From Alteromonas sp. C1M14 (GTDB lineage: Bacteria > Pseudomonadota > Gammaproteobacteria > Enterobacterales > Alteromonadaceae), in the NCBI RefSeq assembly GCF_018860965.1, contig NZ_JAHKQF010000018.1, forward strand, positions 124,001-188,000: a DNA stretch of 64,000 nt. Reading direction: 5' to 3'. A program made the translations under genes and the position numbers. Of this stretch, positions 40,459-49,606 are shown piece after piece (position 1 is the first letter of the stretch; every line of letters starts with the position of its first letter). Under the pieces are notes generated by a model. That model was given only the letters and a program-made list of their open reading frames with translations. It was not told where the DNA came from and ran no database searches.

Positions 40459-40880
40459 TTTCAATACCTCGGTGATAAACAGGCACAGTGATCAAACTTA
40501 AATGATATTCCTTTTTAAATTGGGTGTTAATGATATGTATCAAATAATTTGTAAATAATAACATTTGTTGGGCATTAATATTACAGGGTTAGCCTATTTC
40601 GGCTTATGGCTAACTAATGGGAATGCAGAACTGTGCCTGCAACCGAGTAACAATGCGGGGCACTATAGCGTTTATTTATTTAACCTACAGCAGCACCAAT
40701 ACCAACCCTGGATGCGAAGTAGGGGTAGGCAGGTGAGAACTTTTCATAGGTGAAACTATTTCCTGGTTTATGCCTTAGAATTAGAAAAAAAGACTGATAT
40801 ATTTTATATAATTAATGATATAAACTAATTCCTTGGCAATTTAGAGCACGTCGTGTTGAAGTATGTTGTGAGTAAGAAGA
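40459..40880. other. AT-rich intergenic region
   Basis: This region has divergent promoters for the acyl-CoA synthetase and the glycerophosphotransferase-like gene. A 62-codon open frame at 40565-40753 has no ribosome-binding site and no recognisable pattern, and I do not count it as a gene. Confidence 0.5.
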
Positions 40881-42071
40881 GTGAAAAAAATAAAACTCAT
40901 TATGTTGTTACTAAAAAATTATCTATTTTATATATTAGGTAATTTAATTCCAAAAGACGAAAAGGTTTGGGTATTTGGTGCTTGGTTTGGTCAAAAATTT
41001 AATGATAACCCCAAAGCCTTTTTTGAGTATGTTAATAAAAAACATAACCAGAAATATAAGACAATATGGATTACCAAAAATAGTGATGTGATCCACCAAG
41101 TCCGTGAAGCTGGAGGGCTTGCCTACCACGAACAAAGCGCCCGAGGAATTTGGTGTCAACTCCGGGCAAGTAAAGCCATTATTTGTCAGTCCTTGCACGA
41201 TGATGTTTTCTCTCCATGTATCGGTAAAAAAACGAAAGTCATTCAGCTTTGGCATGGTATTCCTTTAAAAAAGATCATGTTTGATGTTTTTGCGGATAGA
41301 AAAAAGAAGAAAAATGCCTTCGGTCGTTTCGTAGATTTTATGTCGCCTTATAACAGGCACAGAAATGACGTTGTTATTGCTACAAGCCCATTGACCCAAA
41401 AAATCTTAGCTCAAGCATTTAGAGTCGATGAAGCCCAGGTGCTACCGTGCGGTTTCCCTCGCAATGATGTGTTTTTTACAACAGATAATAATACCGAGAA
41501 TGACCGCTTTAGATGCATCTATATGCCAACCTTCAGAGGAGGAATGGCATCGGAATGTGATCTGTTCGAACGCTATGGATTTGATTTCGAACACATAGAA
41601 AGGCAGCTAACCAAGCACAATATTGAATTAACTTTGCGAATGCATCCGGTAAATAAGCCTCCAGCTAATATAGTACAAAAAATAAAAAACTCTAAGGTAA
41701 TAAAATTAGATTCAGGTAATGATATTTATGATTCGATTAGTCAATACGACTGTTTGATTAGCGATTATTCTAGTATCTATTTTGATTTTCTATTGTCAGA
41801 CAAGCCTATTGTATTTGCACCCTTTGACCTCGATGAATATAAAAAGCGTGAGCGCTCTCTTTATTTTGAATTTGAGGCGGTTACATTGAAGCCCTATTGT
41901 TATTCGTGGGGCGAAATAATCCATCGTCTAATCTCGTTAAAAGAAAATGAAATAGATGAAAAGTATAAAAATGAATATCAACGATTAAAAGAAAAATTTC
42001 ATAATCTAGCTGTTCTAGATGAGTCTCCGTTTTCAGCAAATTTATTTGACTATTTAAATAGCATTAAATAA
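40881..42071 (+). CDS. CDP-glycerol glycerophosphotransferase family protein
   Basis: This 396-residue protein matches the TagB/TagF-type family: V-W-V-F-G-A-W-F-G-Q near the N-terminus, I-Q-L-W-H-G-I-P-L-K-K, M-P-T-F-R-G-G, L-R-M-H-P, and L-I-S-D-Y-S-S-I-Y-F-D-F. The latter is the HxxH/S-D-Y-S-S active-site set of the Glyphos_transf domain. It would transfer glycerol phosphate from CDP-glycerol to a sugar or polymer at the membrane. The start is a GTG preceded by GTAAGAAG. The cytidylyltransferase encoded next supplies its substrate. The gene is clearly AT-rich. Confidence 0.88.
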   Translation: MKKIKLIMLLLKNYLFYILGNLIPKDEKVWVFGAWFGQKFNDNPKAFFEYVNKKHNQKYKTIWITKNSDVIHQVREAGGLAYHEQSARGIWCQLRASKAIICQSLHDDVFSPCIGKKTKVIQLWHGIPLKKIMFDVFADRKKKKNAFGRFVDFMSPYNRHRNDVVIATSPLTQKILAQAFRVDEAQVLPCGFPRNDVFFTTDNNTENDRFRCIYMPTFRGGMASECDLFERYGFDFEHIERQLTKHNIELTLRMHPVNKPPANIVQKIKNSKVIKLDSGNDIYDSISQYDCLISDYSSIYFDFLLSDKPIVFAPFDLDEYKKRERSLYFEFEAVTLKPYCYSWGEIIHRLISLKENEIDEKYKNEYQRLKEKFHNLAVLDESPFSANLFDYLNSIK

Positions 42072-42082
42072 GGATTTTTACT

Positions 42083-42475
42083 GTGAAGAGAGTGTTAACA
42101 TTTGGCACATTCGATTTGTTTCATGTTGGCCATTTAAAAATATTAAAAAGGGCCAGAGCCCTAGGGGATTATCTCATTGTCGGCGTATCTACTGATGCAC
42201 TGAATTATTCGAAAAAACAGCGTAATCCAATATACAATCAAGAGCACCGAAAAGAGATAATTCAAGAATTAAAATTTGTAGATGAAACGTTTTTTGAAGA
42301 ATCCCTGGCGCTTAAGCGTCAGTATATCATTGATTATAAAGCTGATATATTGGTAATGGGGGATGATTGGAAAGGGCGGTTTGATGAGTTCAAAGATATT
42401 TGTGAAGTTGTTTACTTATCAAGAACTGCTTCAATTTCTACTACTGAAATTATAGAAATCGTTCGAGAAACGTAA
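42083..42475 (+). CDS. tagD: Glycerol-3-phosphate cytidylyltransferase (TagD-like)
   Basis: This 130-residue protein has all the TagD signatures: H14-V-G-H17 (HxGH), G-D-D-W at 93-96 and R-T-A-S-I-S-T-T at 114-121. Length equals B. subtilis TagD (129 aa). It makes CDP-glycerol from CTP and glycerol 3-phosphate, the donor for the family of transferases encoded 11 nt upstream. Start is GTG with an AAGGA site. An adenylyl- or other cytidylyltransferase of the same fold is less likely given the neighbour. Confidence 0.9.
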   Translation: MKRVLTFGTFDLFHVGHLKILKRARALGDYLIVGVSTDALNYSKKQRNPIYNQEHRKEIIQELKFVDETFFEESLALKRQYIIDYKADILVMGDDWKGRFDEFKDICEVVYLSRTASISTTEIIEIVRET

Positions 42476-42688
42476 AATCCCCTCTTAGTTTAGAGAAAGT
42501 TAGAGAATTTTCGCTTTTTTTAGCTGTAACCCTATTAAAAGCGACTTCGTTATATGTTGGTAAATCAATAGCTTGTATTTTTAATACGGTTTTTCGTATG
42601 GCATGTGACGAAGTGCTTTTAAATTGTAATAAATCATACATATTATTCACGTAAAATAAGTCAAAAATGACTTAAGTGTTTGAATAAT

Positions 42689-43777
42689 ATGGATGATGTT
42701 ATTTTATTCGGCCGTTTTGATCAGCACGAGTATGGAAGTTTACTCTATCCTTTAGTTATGGAGCGAGTGTTCAGTGACCTACTTCCTAATAAAAATGTAT
42801 TAGTTGCTAGTCTTACACGACACAATCTACCTCATTGTGTAGCAAAGAAAACCATATCAATAAAAAAAGCGCTAAAAATGAGTGAGGACGATGCCACCTT
42901 ATTTATGGTGGGCGACGAGGTTATTGCTGGGCCTACAACGATAGGTAAGTACCCTTTTACTTTATCTCGTGTTGAGGTGGGTAACACAAGAAAAATTGTT
43001 TATGATTCAGTGGATACTAGTCATTTTGTAGATGGTGCTGAGACAGCCAAGTTTGTGCCCGTAAACGAATTGCTCAGCGAAACCTGTAGCCTTTCTGTTA
43101 GAGATAAATGCTCACAAATTCAATTGCAGCGTGTGGGTTGTCGTGGGCCGCAATTAGCGCCTGATTTAACCACTGTTATGTCATCTTATATCTCTGTTGC
43201 TGAGTTAGAAAATAAATCATCATATGTCGCGAAACAGATTATTGAAAACTATATCAATGGCTATCTTGTTGTTCAATTAGCCCAAGAGGAACTAAAAGGT
43301 AAAGAAGCCGTTTTGGCCAAAGGTTTGTCAGAAACCAGTCTAACCCTTGATTTACCTATTGTATTTATTACTAACGGAATAGAACAAGAAGGTGACAGTA
43401 AGCTAGACGGCATTGATAGCATCGTCTCTTTGTTAGATGACAAGATCACTTACAGTATCCATGCGGACGGTAATATTTTCGATGTAATAAGCCTAATTCG
43501 CAATGGATCTTGCTACTGCGGAAGTAGCCTACACGGTTTAATTACCGCGATGTCGTTTAGCGTTCCTCGGGTTGCCCTCTTATCGTCATCGGAAAAACAA
43601 ATTAACTACATGGATACATGGGATCTCTCTCATATGCCAAGGGTCGTTACACCTGCCCAACTGCCTGTAGCTGTGGCCACGGCCATTGACACGCCAAGTG
43701 AAGACTTAACGTTGTTAAGTCATAACTTAACCCATACTTACTTAGACAGGTTTAAGGGTCTGAGTGCGCTTTTCTAA
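42689..43777 (+). CDS. Polysaccharide pyruvyltransferase-like protein
   Basis: The protein has 362 residues from the ATG at 42689 (an in-frame TTG lies 3 codons earlier). The C-terminal part has the motif G-S-S-L-H-G-L-I-T-A-M-S-F-S-V-P-R-V, characteristic of the PS_pyruv_trans domain (pyruvyl transfer from PEP to sugars), with an N-terminal half bearing L-F-M-V-G-D-E-V. It could alternatively be another transferase of the same GT-B-like fold. It follows the tagB/tagD-like pair after a 200-nt gap and probably belongs to the same surface-polymer set. Confidence 0.78.
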   Translation: MDDVILFGRFDQHEYGSLLYPLVMERVFSDLLPNKNVLVASLTRHNLPHCVAKKTISIKKALKMSEDDATLFMVGDEVIAGPTTIGKYPFTLSRVEVGNTRKIVYDSVDTSHFVDGAETAKFVPVNELLSETCSLSVRDKCSQIQLQRVGCRGPQLAPDLTTVMSSYISVAELENKSSYVAKQIIENYINGYLVVQLAQEELKGKEAVLAKGLSETSLTLDLPIVFITNGIEQEGDSKLDGIDSIVSLLDDKITYSIHADGNIFDVISLIRNGSCYCGSSLHGLITAMSFSVPRVALLSSSEKQINYMDTWDLSHMPRVVTPAQLPVAVATAIDTPSEDLTLLSHNLTHTYLDRFKGLSALF

Positions 43778-43962
43778 CCCTGTTCATTAAAGCGAGAGGT
43801 AGGGCGTTTATCTTACCTAAATGCCAGTTATCGCAGCCGTTTTTTGTTACCTATTTTATATTGGCTACTTAGCTTTTTTTTCATATAGTTCAGGGGATTA
43901 GGAGTTTTTGACGATGCCGTTCGTGCTAGTTTTGATAGGTCTTTAACTAGTGGAGTGTATTC

Positions 43963-45525
43963 ATGGGACAACGATTATTAGTTCCCCTTCTTTGTGCAAG
44001 TTTGCTTTCATTTACCACCGCCAATGTATTGGCCGCATCAGATACCGATAAAACACAAATTCAAAAGATTCAGGAGGCAACCGACAAGCAGGTTGTTACC
44101 CAGCATCACATTAAGTTGAACGGTAAAACCTTTAAATATTCGGCAACCACCGGAAACATGATCATTAAGGATGACGACAACAAACCGTCAGCCAGTGTGT
44201 TTTATGTGGCCTATACCAAACCTGCCGATAAGAATGAAACCCGTCCGGTCACGTTCGTATTTAATGGTGGTCCAGGCTCTTCTTCATTGTGGTTACACAT
44301 GGGCTCGTTTGGGCCAAAACGTGTAAAAACCACCAATGCTGCGCCTACGCCTACTGCGCCCTATACCTTATTGGATAACCAATACACCTTACTCGATTCC
44401 ACCGATCTTGTATTTATTGATGCTTTCGATACGGGGTTAACCCGTGCACTTAGCGAAGAAAGCAACGATAAGCAGAAGTCGAAGGGCGCTAATCCGGGAC
44501 AAAAATTCTGGGGTGTTGATCAGGACGTTGATGGTTTTGCTCGTTTCATTACGCGCTACGTAACGGTTAACCAGCGTTGGAATTCACCGAAGTTTTTGAT
44601 GGGTGAATCTTATGGCACCATTCGTGCGCCGGCCCTTGCCAATAAACTGCAAGAAAGTGGCATGGCCATGAATGGCGTAGTGCTGATATCCAGTATTTTG
44701 AACTACGGGGCTGATGCACCTGGGCTAGATAGAGAATTCGTTGGTCTATTACCCACCTTTGCATCGGTAGCGTACTACCACGATAAACTGCCTAGCAAAC
44801 CTGCACAACTCGCGCCATTCTTAGACGAAGTGCGTGAATTTGCCGAAGGTGACTATGCCCGTGCGTTAGCCAAAGGGCACAACTTATCGGCCCAAGAGCA
44901 AACACTGATTGCCGAACGGTTACATCAATTTACCGGCCTGAGTGTGAAGTATTTAGAACACGCGAATTTACGGGTTGGACAATCTCAGTTTAGAAAAGAG
45001 CTACTGCGGGATGAAGAGCAAATTGTAGGACGTTACGATGGCCGCTTTACCAGCATTGATAAAAACAGCATTGGTGAGCGCCCAGATACTGACGCATCAG
45101 ATACTGCGCCGTCCCCTGCGTTTATTGCCATGTTTAATGATTATCTAACTACATCATTAAACTATCATGCTGACGAACCGTATCGGGTATTTAGCCTGCA
45201 AGCCTTCCGTAACTGGGACTGGAGTCATAGACTGCCTCATAGTAATCGTAAATCACAACTGCCTTTTGTGGTTGATGATTTAGGTAATGCCATGCGTACT
45301 AACCCCTACTTACATGTATTTTCGGCCAACGGTTATTATGATTTGGCTACACCGTTTCATGCCACCGAGTATGACTTAGCACATATGCAATTACCTGATG
45401 CACGTAAGAACAATCTGGAAATTGGCTATTACCCTTCGGGTCATATGTTGTACTTAAACCCAGAAGCTTTGGTGTCGTTGCATGATGATTTAGAAGCTTT
45501 TTATCAACAAGTACTGACTAAATAG
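43963..45525 (+). CDS. S10 family serine carboxypeptidase
   Basis: This 520-residue exported enzyme has a signal peptide at 1-25 ending V-L-A before A-S. The S10 hallmarks are F-N-G-G-P-G-S-S-S-L (oxyanion hole region), G-E-S-Y-G with nucleophile S216, an Asp in Y-Y-D-L-A-T-P, and the His in S-G-H-M-L-Y near the C-terminus. It removes C-terminal residues from peptides in the periplasm or outside the cell. There is no obvious operon partner; a strong terminator follows. Confidence 0.9.
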   Translation: MGQRLLVPLLCASLLSFTTANVLAASDTDKTQIQKIQEATDKQVVTQHHIKLNGKTFKYSATTGNMIIKDDDNKPSASVFYVAYTKPADKNETRPVTFVFNGGPGSSSLWLHMGSFGPKRVKTTNAAPTPTAPYTLLDNQYTLLDSTDLVFIDAFDTGLTRALSEESNDKQKSKGANPGQKFWGVDQDVDGFARFITRYVTVNQRWNSPKFLMGESYGTIRAPALANKLQESGMAMNGVVLISSILNYGADAPGLDREFVGLLPTFASVAYYHDKLPSKPAQLAPFLDEVREFAEGDYARALAKGHNLSAQEQTLIAERLHQFTGLSVKYLEHANLRVGQSQFRKELLRDEEQIVGRYDGRFTSIDKNSIGERPDTDASDTAPSPAFIAMFNDYLTTSLNYHADEPYRVFSLQAFRNWDWSHRLPHSNRKSQLPFVVDDLGNAMRTNPYLHVFSANGYYDLATPFHATEYDLAHMQLPDARKNNLEIGYYPSGHMLYLNPEALVSLHDDLEAFYQQVLTK

Positions 45526-45540
45526 CGAGTTATAACTATA

Positions 45541-45572
45541 AAAAAAGGGCGATGTGAATCGCCCTTTTTTTG
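45541..45572. terminator. Bidirectional terminator between S10 peptidase and SDR genes
   Basis: AAAAAAGGGCGAT pairs with ATCGCCCTTTTTT around a GTGA loop, serving both convergent genes. Confidence 0.9.
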
Positions 45573-45584
45573 TTTTTAAACACC

Positions 45585-46487
45585 TTAAGGTAAGTGCTTT
45601 CCGCCCGTTACGCCCATAATTTCGGCCGTCACATAACTGGATTCTTGCGATGCCAAATACACATAAGTGGGGGCGAGCTCTGCCGGTTGACCGGGTCTGC
45701 CCATTGGCGTGTTTTCACCAAAGTTGGGTAGCTTTTCAGCCGGTTGTCCACCACTTTGCTGAATGGGTGTCCAAATGGGGCCGGGCGCAACGCCATTTAC
45801 CCGAATACCCTTTTCAATCAGCATTTTTGCACAGGATTTTGTGAACGAGGTAATGGCCCCTTTGGTAGAGGAATAATCCAATAACCCCGGAGAAGGTTGA
45901 TAACACTGAATGGAAGTTGTGTTAATAATACTACCGCCAGCGGGCATGTATTGAGAGGCCGCTTTGGTGATCCAAAACATGGCAAATACATTCGTTTGAA
46001 AGGTTGTTGTAAACTGCTCGGTAGAAAGATCTTCAATATTTTGTACAAACTGCTGCTTACCGGCATTGTTTACTAAAATATCCAGCCCGCCCATAAATTC
46101 ATGGGCTTGCTTGACTAACGCGGTGCAAAATTCTTCGTTTTTGATGTCGCCAGCAATGGCGGTTGCCTCTACCCCGGCCTCTTTAAGTAGGGCCAGCGTG
46201 TCTTCACCGTCTACCTTTTCTTCAGGTAAATAATTGATCACCACACTTGCTCCTTCGCGGGCAAATGCGATGGCAACGGCCCGACCAATTCCCGAATCGC
46301 CGCCGGTAATCAGCGCCTTTCTGCCTTTTAGTCTGTCTGCGCCACGATAAGTTTGTTCTCCGTGATCGGAAGATGGTGACAACTTGCTGTCTAGGGCAGG
46401 GCTAGGTTGATCGCTGTTTTGGTGCGTGTCGCCGGTATGATATTGGGTGCGAGGATCTTGTAAAGTGTATTGATCTTGATTCGACAT
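45585..46487 (-). CDS. SDR family oxidoreductase (YghA-like)
   Basis: This 300-residue NAD(P)-dependent dehydrogenase has an N-terminal extension (Q-D-P-R-T-Q-Y, rich in polar residues) of about 50 aa that is typical of the YghA/YhdF/general-stress type. Then come the cofactor motif G-G-D-S-G-I-G-R (62-69), N-N-A-G-K, the catalytic Y-x-x-x-K in Y-S-S-T-K, and a C-terminal G-V-T-G-G. ATG at 46487 preceded by AGGAG is chosen over an upstream extension. The substrate is unknown; members are often induced by stress. Confidence 0.9.
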   Translation of the reverse strand: MSNQDQYTLQDPRTQYHTGDTHQNSDQPSPALDSKLSPSSDHGEQTYRGADRLKGRKALITGGDSGIGRAVAIAFAREGASVVINYLPEEKVDGEDTLALLKEAGVEATAIAGDIKNEEFCTALVKQAHEFMGGLDILVNNAGKQQFVQNIEDLSTEQFTTTFQTNVFAMFWITKAASQYMPAGGSIINTTSIQCYQPSPGLLDYSSTKGAITSFTKSCAKMLIEKGIRVNGVAPGPIWTPIQQSGGQPAEKLPNFGENTPMGRPGQPAELAPTYVYLASQESSYVTAEIMGVTGGKHLP

Positions 46488-46708
46488 ACTGCTTTCTCCT
46501 GTTTCGCTAAACATGAGTAAAAGAGAATTGCATTTCCTATGCCGGGAAGCATGCTTAGCACTTTGCTTTATACCGGTAACAAGGTTATTGGCGGTAGCCC
46601 TTGTAACTGGAGGGCGCAGCGGCGGGGAAAGTCGCGCTACACTCTTCGCGCAAGGTAGTCAGAATGGGGTAAGAACTACAGGGGTAGGTAAAAAACACAA
46701 TCGCTGAT

Positions 46709-46751
46709 AAAAAAAGGTAACGCCCGCTTTAAAGCCGGCGTTACCTTTTTT
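46709..46751. terminator. Bidirectional terminator after the ZnuD-like gene
   Basis: AAAAAAGGTAACGCC and GGCGTTACCTTTTTT form a long stem with a 12-nt spacer; it closes the minus-strand receptor operon. Confidence 0.88.
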
Positions 46752-46792
46752 AAGGTTGAGAAGGACAGTACCGTTAGTCCCTCACACGGGTA

Positions 46793-48907
46793 TTAGAAAC
46801 TGGCACGCACACCTAAACTAACAGAACGTCCAGGTAGTGGTACTTCGTCTTTAACATAAGAGGAATGCACCCGGCCTTCAACATCTCCTAGGTTTTTACC
46901 TTCGAGATAAAAGGTCATATCTACGTCGTCTAAATCAAGGTAGTAGTTCACAGAGGCCGATACCATGTTGTAACCATCGGTTTGCGTTTCGTAGTCGGAA
47001 ATTTTGTCTTGCTTATTGTTGCGAATAAACTCGACTTCACTATGCCAAGCACCTTGTTCGTAGTGCAAAGACGTACCAAAACGTAAAGGTGGAATACGCG
47101 GAACGTTACCGCCAGCGTCTAATTCCGCGCGGGTGTAATCAGTGAATACTTCCCAGCGTAACTCTTCGGTAAGATGCATATCTACCTGTGCTTCGAAACC
47201 GTATAGGTTGGCATCTTGTTGCTCGAAATTAATTACCGACAAGCCGTCTGTTTCTTCTTCGGGTTCTCCGTATAAGTCAACGTATTCGTCGAAGCTGTCT
47301 TCGGTGACTAAGCCACCGTCGAAATACACCAATCCTGTACGCTGTTCAAAAATATAGTCGTCGACCTGATTGTAAAAAACGCTCACTGTGGCATTCCACA
47401 TGTCGGCATTGTAGCGATAGGTTAAATCCACATTGTTGGATGCTTCCTTGTCCATATCGCCAGAGGCTTGGCTAACTGAATACACACCATCTGCTTCGTC
47501 GATGTTGAAAGCGCCACCAATTTCATAGGTTTGTGAGCCAACATGAGGGCCGTAAGAGAAAATCTCAGAGGCGGAAGGCGCACGTTGTGAATAGGCATAG
47601 TTAAACGCCAATGAATGATTGTCGTTGATATTCCAAACCACACCGGCAGAACCAGACACCGACGTATAATCTTTGTCTTCAAAGGTGATGCTGCTGTCTA
47701 GTTCGCTATAAAATTCGTCGTCAACTTCGTGGGTGAGGGTTTCTACTCTTGCCCCAAGTTGCCACGTTAAATCACCAATTTGACGTTCTTCCATCATAAA
47801 GGCAGCAATAGAATCGGTGCTTGTAGGAGGCGTAAACGCTTCTTCACCTAATGCAGAGGCATCGGAGTAATTATAATGCACACCCATTACACCTTTCCAA
47901 CCAGACACGGCTTCGTGATTGGCCCATAAGCGAGATTCAAAGGTTTTGTTTTTAAAGGTTGTGCCTACTTCATCACCTTCAAATTCGGTGTGTTCGTAGT
48001 CGGTAAAGCCATTTTGGAAATGTACTTGCTCGAAAAATCCGTCGAGGTTATTCCAGTCAATTACGCTTTGATAGCGATCTTGTTTGAGTTTTATATAAAC
48101 GTCTTCTTCTACGGGTAAGCCGTATTCAGAGTCCATGCTGCCATAAGACAGTGCCACACGGGTGTCGTCGGTGATCCAGCCACCGCCTAAATTAAAACCA
48201 TGGGCGCTGATGGCTGAATTATCCAGAGTACCGCTACCGCCGGATTCGTTCACATCAGCGGGTACAGGAATTTTATAGTCGTCAGTTTTACGGTTGTAGC
48301 CGTCAACGTGGAAAACAAAATCACCGGTACCCACGTTCAAATCCGTTGAAACGGTTTTAGAGTCGGCAACGTTATCGTACTGAGCAAACACTTCACCAGA
48401 GAGGCCTTCTTGACGCTCTGAAGGCAGGCGGTTGTCGACCACGTTTACCACACCACCAATTGCGCCACTACCGTACAGTAACGTTGCAGGGCCTCTCAGT
48501 ACTTCGATTTGGCTTGCGGTTGATGTTTCGGTAGAGACTTGGTGATCTGGGCCTACACGAGAGGCGTCAGACGCATCTAGACCGTTTTGTACCACTTTAA
48601 TGCGTGGGCCGTCTAAACCACGGATAATTGGGCTACTTGCCACTGGGCCGTAGTAAGTACTATGTACCCCAGGAACATTGGCTAACGTATCACCTAGCGT
48701 GGCAGCTTGGTTTTTATCTAACTCTTCACCACTTAATACCGAAACCGGGGTACTCGATTCCAATATGGTGCGACTTAAGGGTGATGCAGTGATGATAATA
48801 TTTTCTACATCTTGCTCATCTTTTTGTTTTACCGCTTCGCTGGCTTGAGCATGGGAAGTTAAGGCCGCTAATACCGCGATCAACAAAGGAGACTTTCTAG
48901 TTTTCAT
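46793..48907 (-). CDS. TonB-dependent receptor, ZnuD-like
   Basis: This is a 704-residue outer-membrane receptor. The signal peptide ends A-Q-A before S-E (start at 48907, M-K-T-R-K-S). The plug domain follows I-I-I-T-A-S-P, with P-I-I-R-G-L-D-G-P-R-I-K-V and I-E-V-L-R-G-P-A-T-L-L-Y-G-S-G-A. The barrel ends S-L-G-V-R-A-S-F. The plug pattern (A-N-V-P-G-V-H-S..., D-A-S-R-V-G-P-D-H) matches the zinc-importing ZnuD group. The adjacent His/Cys-rich gene and a Zur-like site upstream support a zinc role. Copper or another metal chelate cannot be excluded. Confidence 0.85.
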   Translation of the reverse strand: MKTRKSPLLIAVLAALTSHAQASEAVKQKDEQDVENIIITASPLSRTILESSTPVSVLSGEELDKNQAATLGDTLANVPGVHSTYYGPVASSPIIRGLDGPRIKVVQNGLDASDASRVGPDHQVSTETSTASQIEVLRGPATLLYGSGAIGGVVNVVDNRLPSERQEGLSGEVFAQYDNVADSKTVSTDLNVGTGDFVFHVDGYNRKTDDYKIPVPADVNESGGSGTLDNSAISAHGFNLGGGWITDDTRVALSYGSMDSEYGLPVEEDVYIKLKQDRYQSVIDWNNLDGFFEQVHFQNGFTDYEHTEFEGDEVGTTFKNKTFESRLWANHEAVSGWKGVMGVHYNYSDASALGEEAFTPPTSTDSIAAFMMEERQIGDLTWQLGARVETLTHEVDDEFYSELDSSITFEDKDYTSVSGSAGVVWNINDNHSLAFNYAYSQRAPSASEIFSYGPHVGSQTYEIGGAFNIDEADGVYSVSQASGDMDKEASNNVDLTYRYNADMWNATVSVFYNQVDDYIFEQRTGLVYFDGGLVTEDSFDEYVDLYGEPEEETDGLSVINFEQQDANLYGFEAQVDMHLTEELRWEVFTDYTRAELDAGGNVPRIPPLRFGTSLHYEQGAWHSEVEFIRNNKQDKISDYETQTDGYNMVSASVNYYLDLDDVDMTFYLEGKNLGDVEGRVHSSYVKDEVPLPGRSVSLGVRASF

Positions 48908-48992
48908 TGCATTTTTCTCTTGTGTAAATAAAGAACACCATCCCTTCACCAACACAGTGAAGAGTTTTTAAATCAATAGAGGGGAAACAGAA

Positions 48993-49304
48993 TTAAGCGG
49001 GTAGAGGTGGATCTCGATTTCCCGAACTGCGAATAAACAGTGGAGAGTGGCGAGTAGCCGCTAATTCAATGGTGATCTCAGCAAGAGATGTTGCTGTTGT
49101 AGACGGAAATGAAAACGGGAGTAGGTTGTCATGATCATCATGGGTTACACACAAAGAACAATGATTGTCGCTTTGCAACGCATGGGAGAGATCATGCCAT
49201 TCGTATAAAAAACTGGTTCCCACCGCAGCCAATAGCATAAGCACGACAGTGTATTTTACTATCGTGGGCTTTATTGATTGGTGAGATAACGAATAGGTAC
49301 TCAT
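48993..49304 (-). CDS. His/Cys-rich membrane protein (DUF2946-like)
   Basis: This 103-residue protein has one membrane helix (about 17-34) and then a metal-binding-looking stretch: H37, H41, H48, C49, C52, H55 and H58 (W-H-D-L-S-H ... N-H-C-S-L-C-V-T-H-D-D-H). Such small proteins (DUF2946 type) often sit beside TonB receptors for zinc or copper. The ATG at 49304 is used; an upstream in-frame extension to 49367 exists, and neither has a clear ribosome-binding site. It is the first gene of a two-gene operon with the receptor. Confidence 0.65.
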   Translation of the reverse strand: MSTYSLSHQSIKPTIVKYTVVLMLLAAVGTSFLYEWHDLSHALQSDNHCSLCVTHDDHDNLLPFSFPSTTATSLAEITIELAATRHSPLFIRSSGNRDPPLPA

Positions 49305-49323
49305 ATGATATAACGTATCATGC
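49300..49323 (-). promoter_or_regulatory. Possible Zur operator at the start of the receptor operon
   Basis: On the minus strand the sequence TGATACGTTATATCATATGA contains the GTTATA half-site of the Zur box and a palindrome ATGATA/TATCAT. It sits directly before the candidate start codon at 49304. The second half-site is only partly conserved compared with the perfect site at 54531. Confidence 0.4.
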
Positions 49324-49606
49324 GTTTGTATTTGGGTCGAGGTTGTCAGAAGACGGTAATAGACCATTCGTCTGTTAATCTATCGAGGGTTATTCGATAA
49401 AAAAGCAGATGTTTGGGATGCAAGAAAAAATTCATCGAAGCAAAGGCTTTTTACCGTAAAAAAAAGAAGCTTGATCCTATGCGTTGTCGTCGTTGTCAAA
49501 ACCCTTCTGTGCCTTGCATTCAAATCTTTAACTAAAATTTACACTAGAGGGTGTGCGAAAAACCGTCAATGTGCCGATACAGGGTGACTGCAACGGGGGA
49601 ATTAGC

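Noticed and set aside
40565-40753. 62-codon open frame on the + strand
   Set aside because: No ribosome-binding site, no recognisable pattern, and it lies in an AT-rich promoter region.
42450-42650. 66-codon minus-strand frame overlapping the tagD-like 3' end
   Set aside because: It runs antisense into a well-supported gene and has no sign of a protein family.
46513-46707. 64-codon open frame between the SDR gene and a terminator
   Set aside because: It overlaps the SDR promoter side, has no ribosome-binding site, and its composition is unlike a protein gene.
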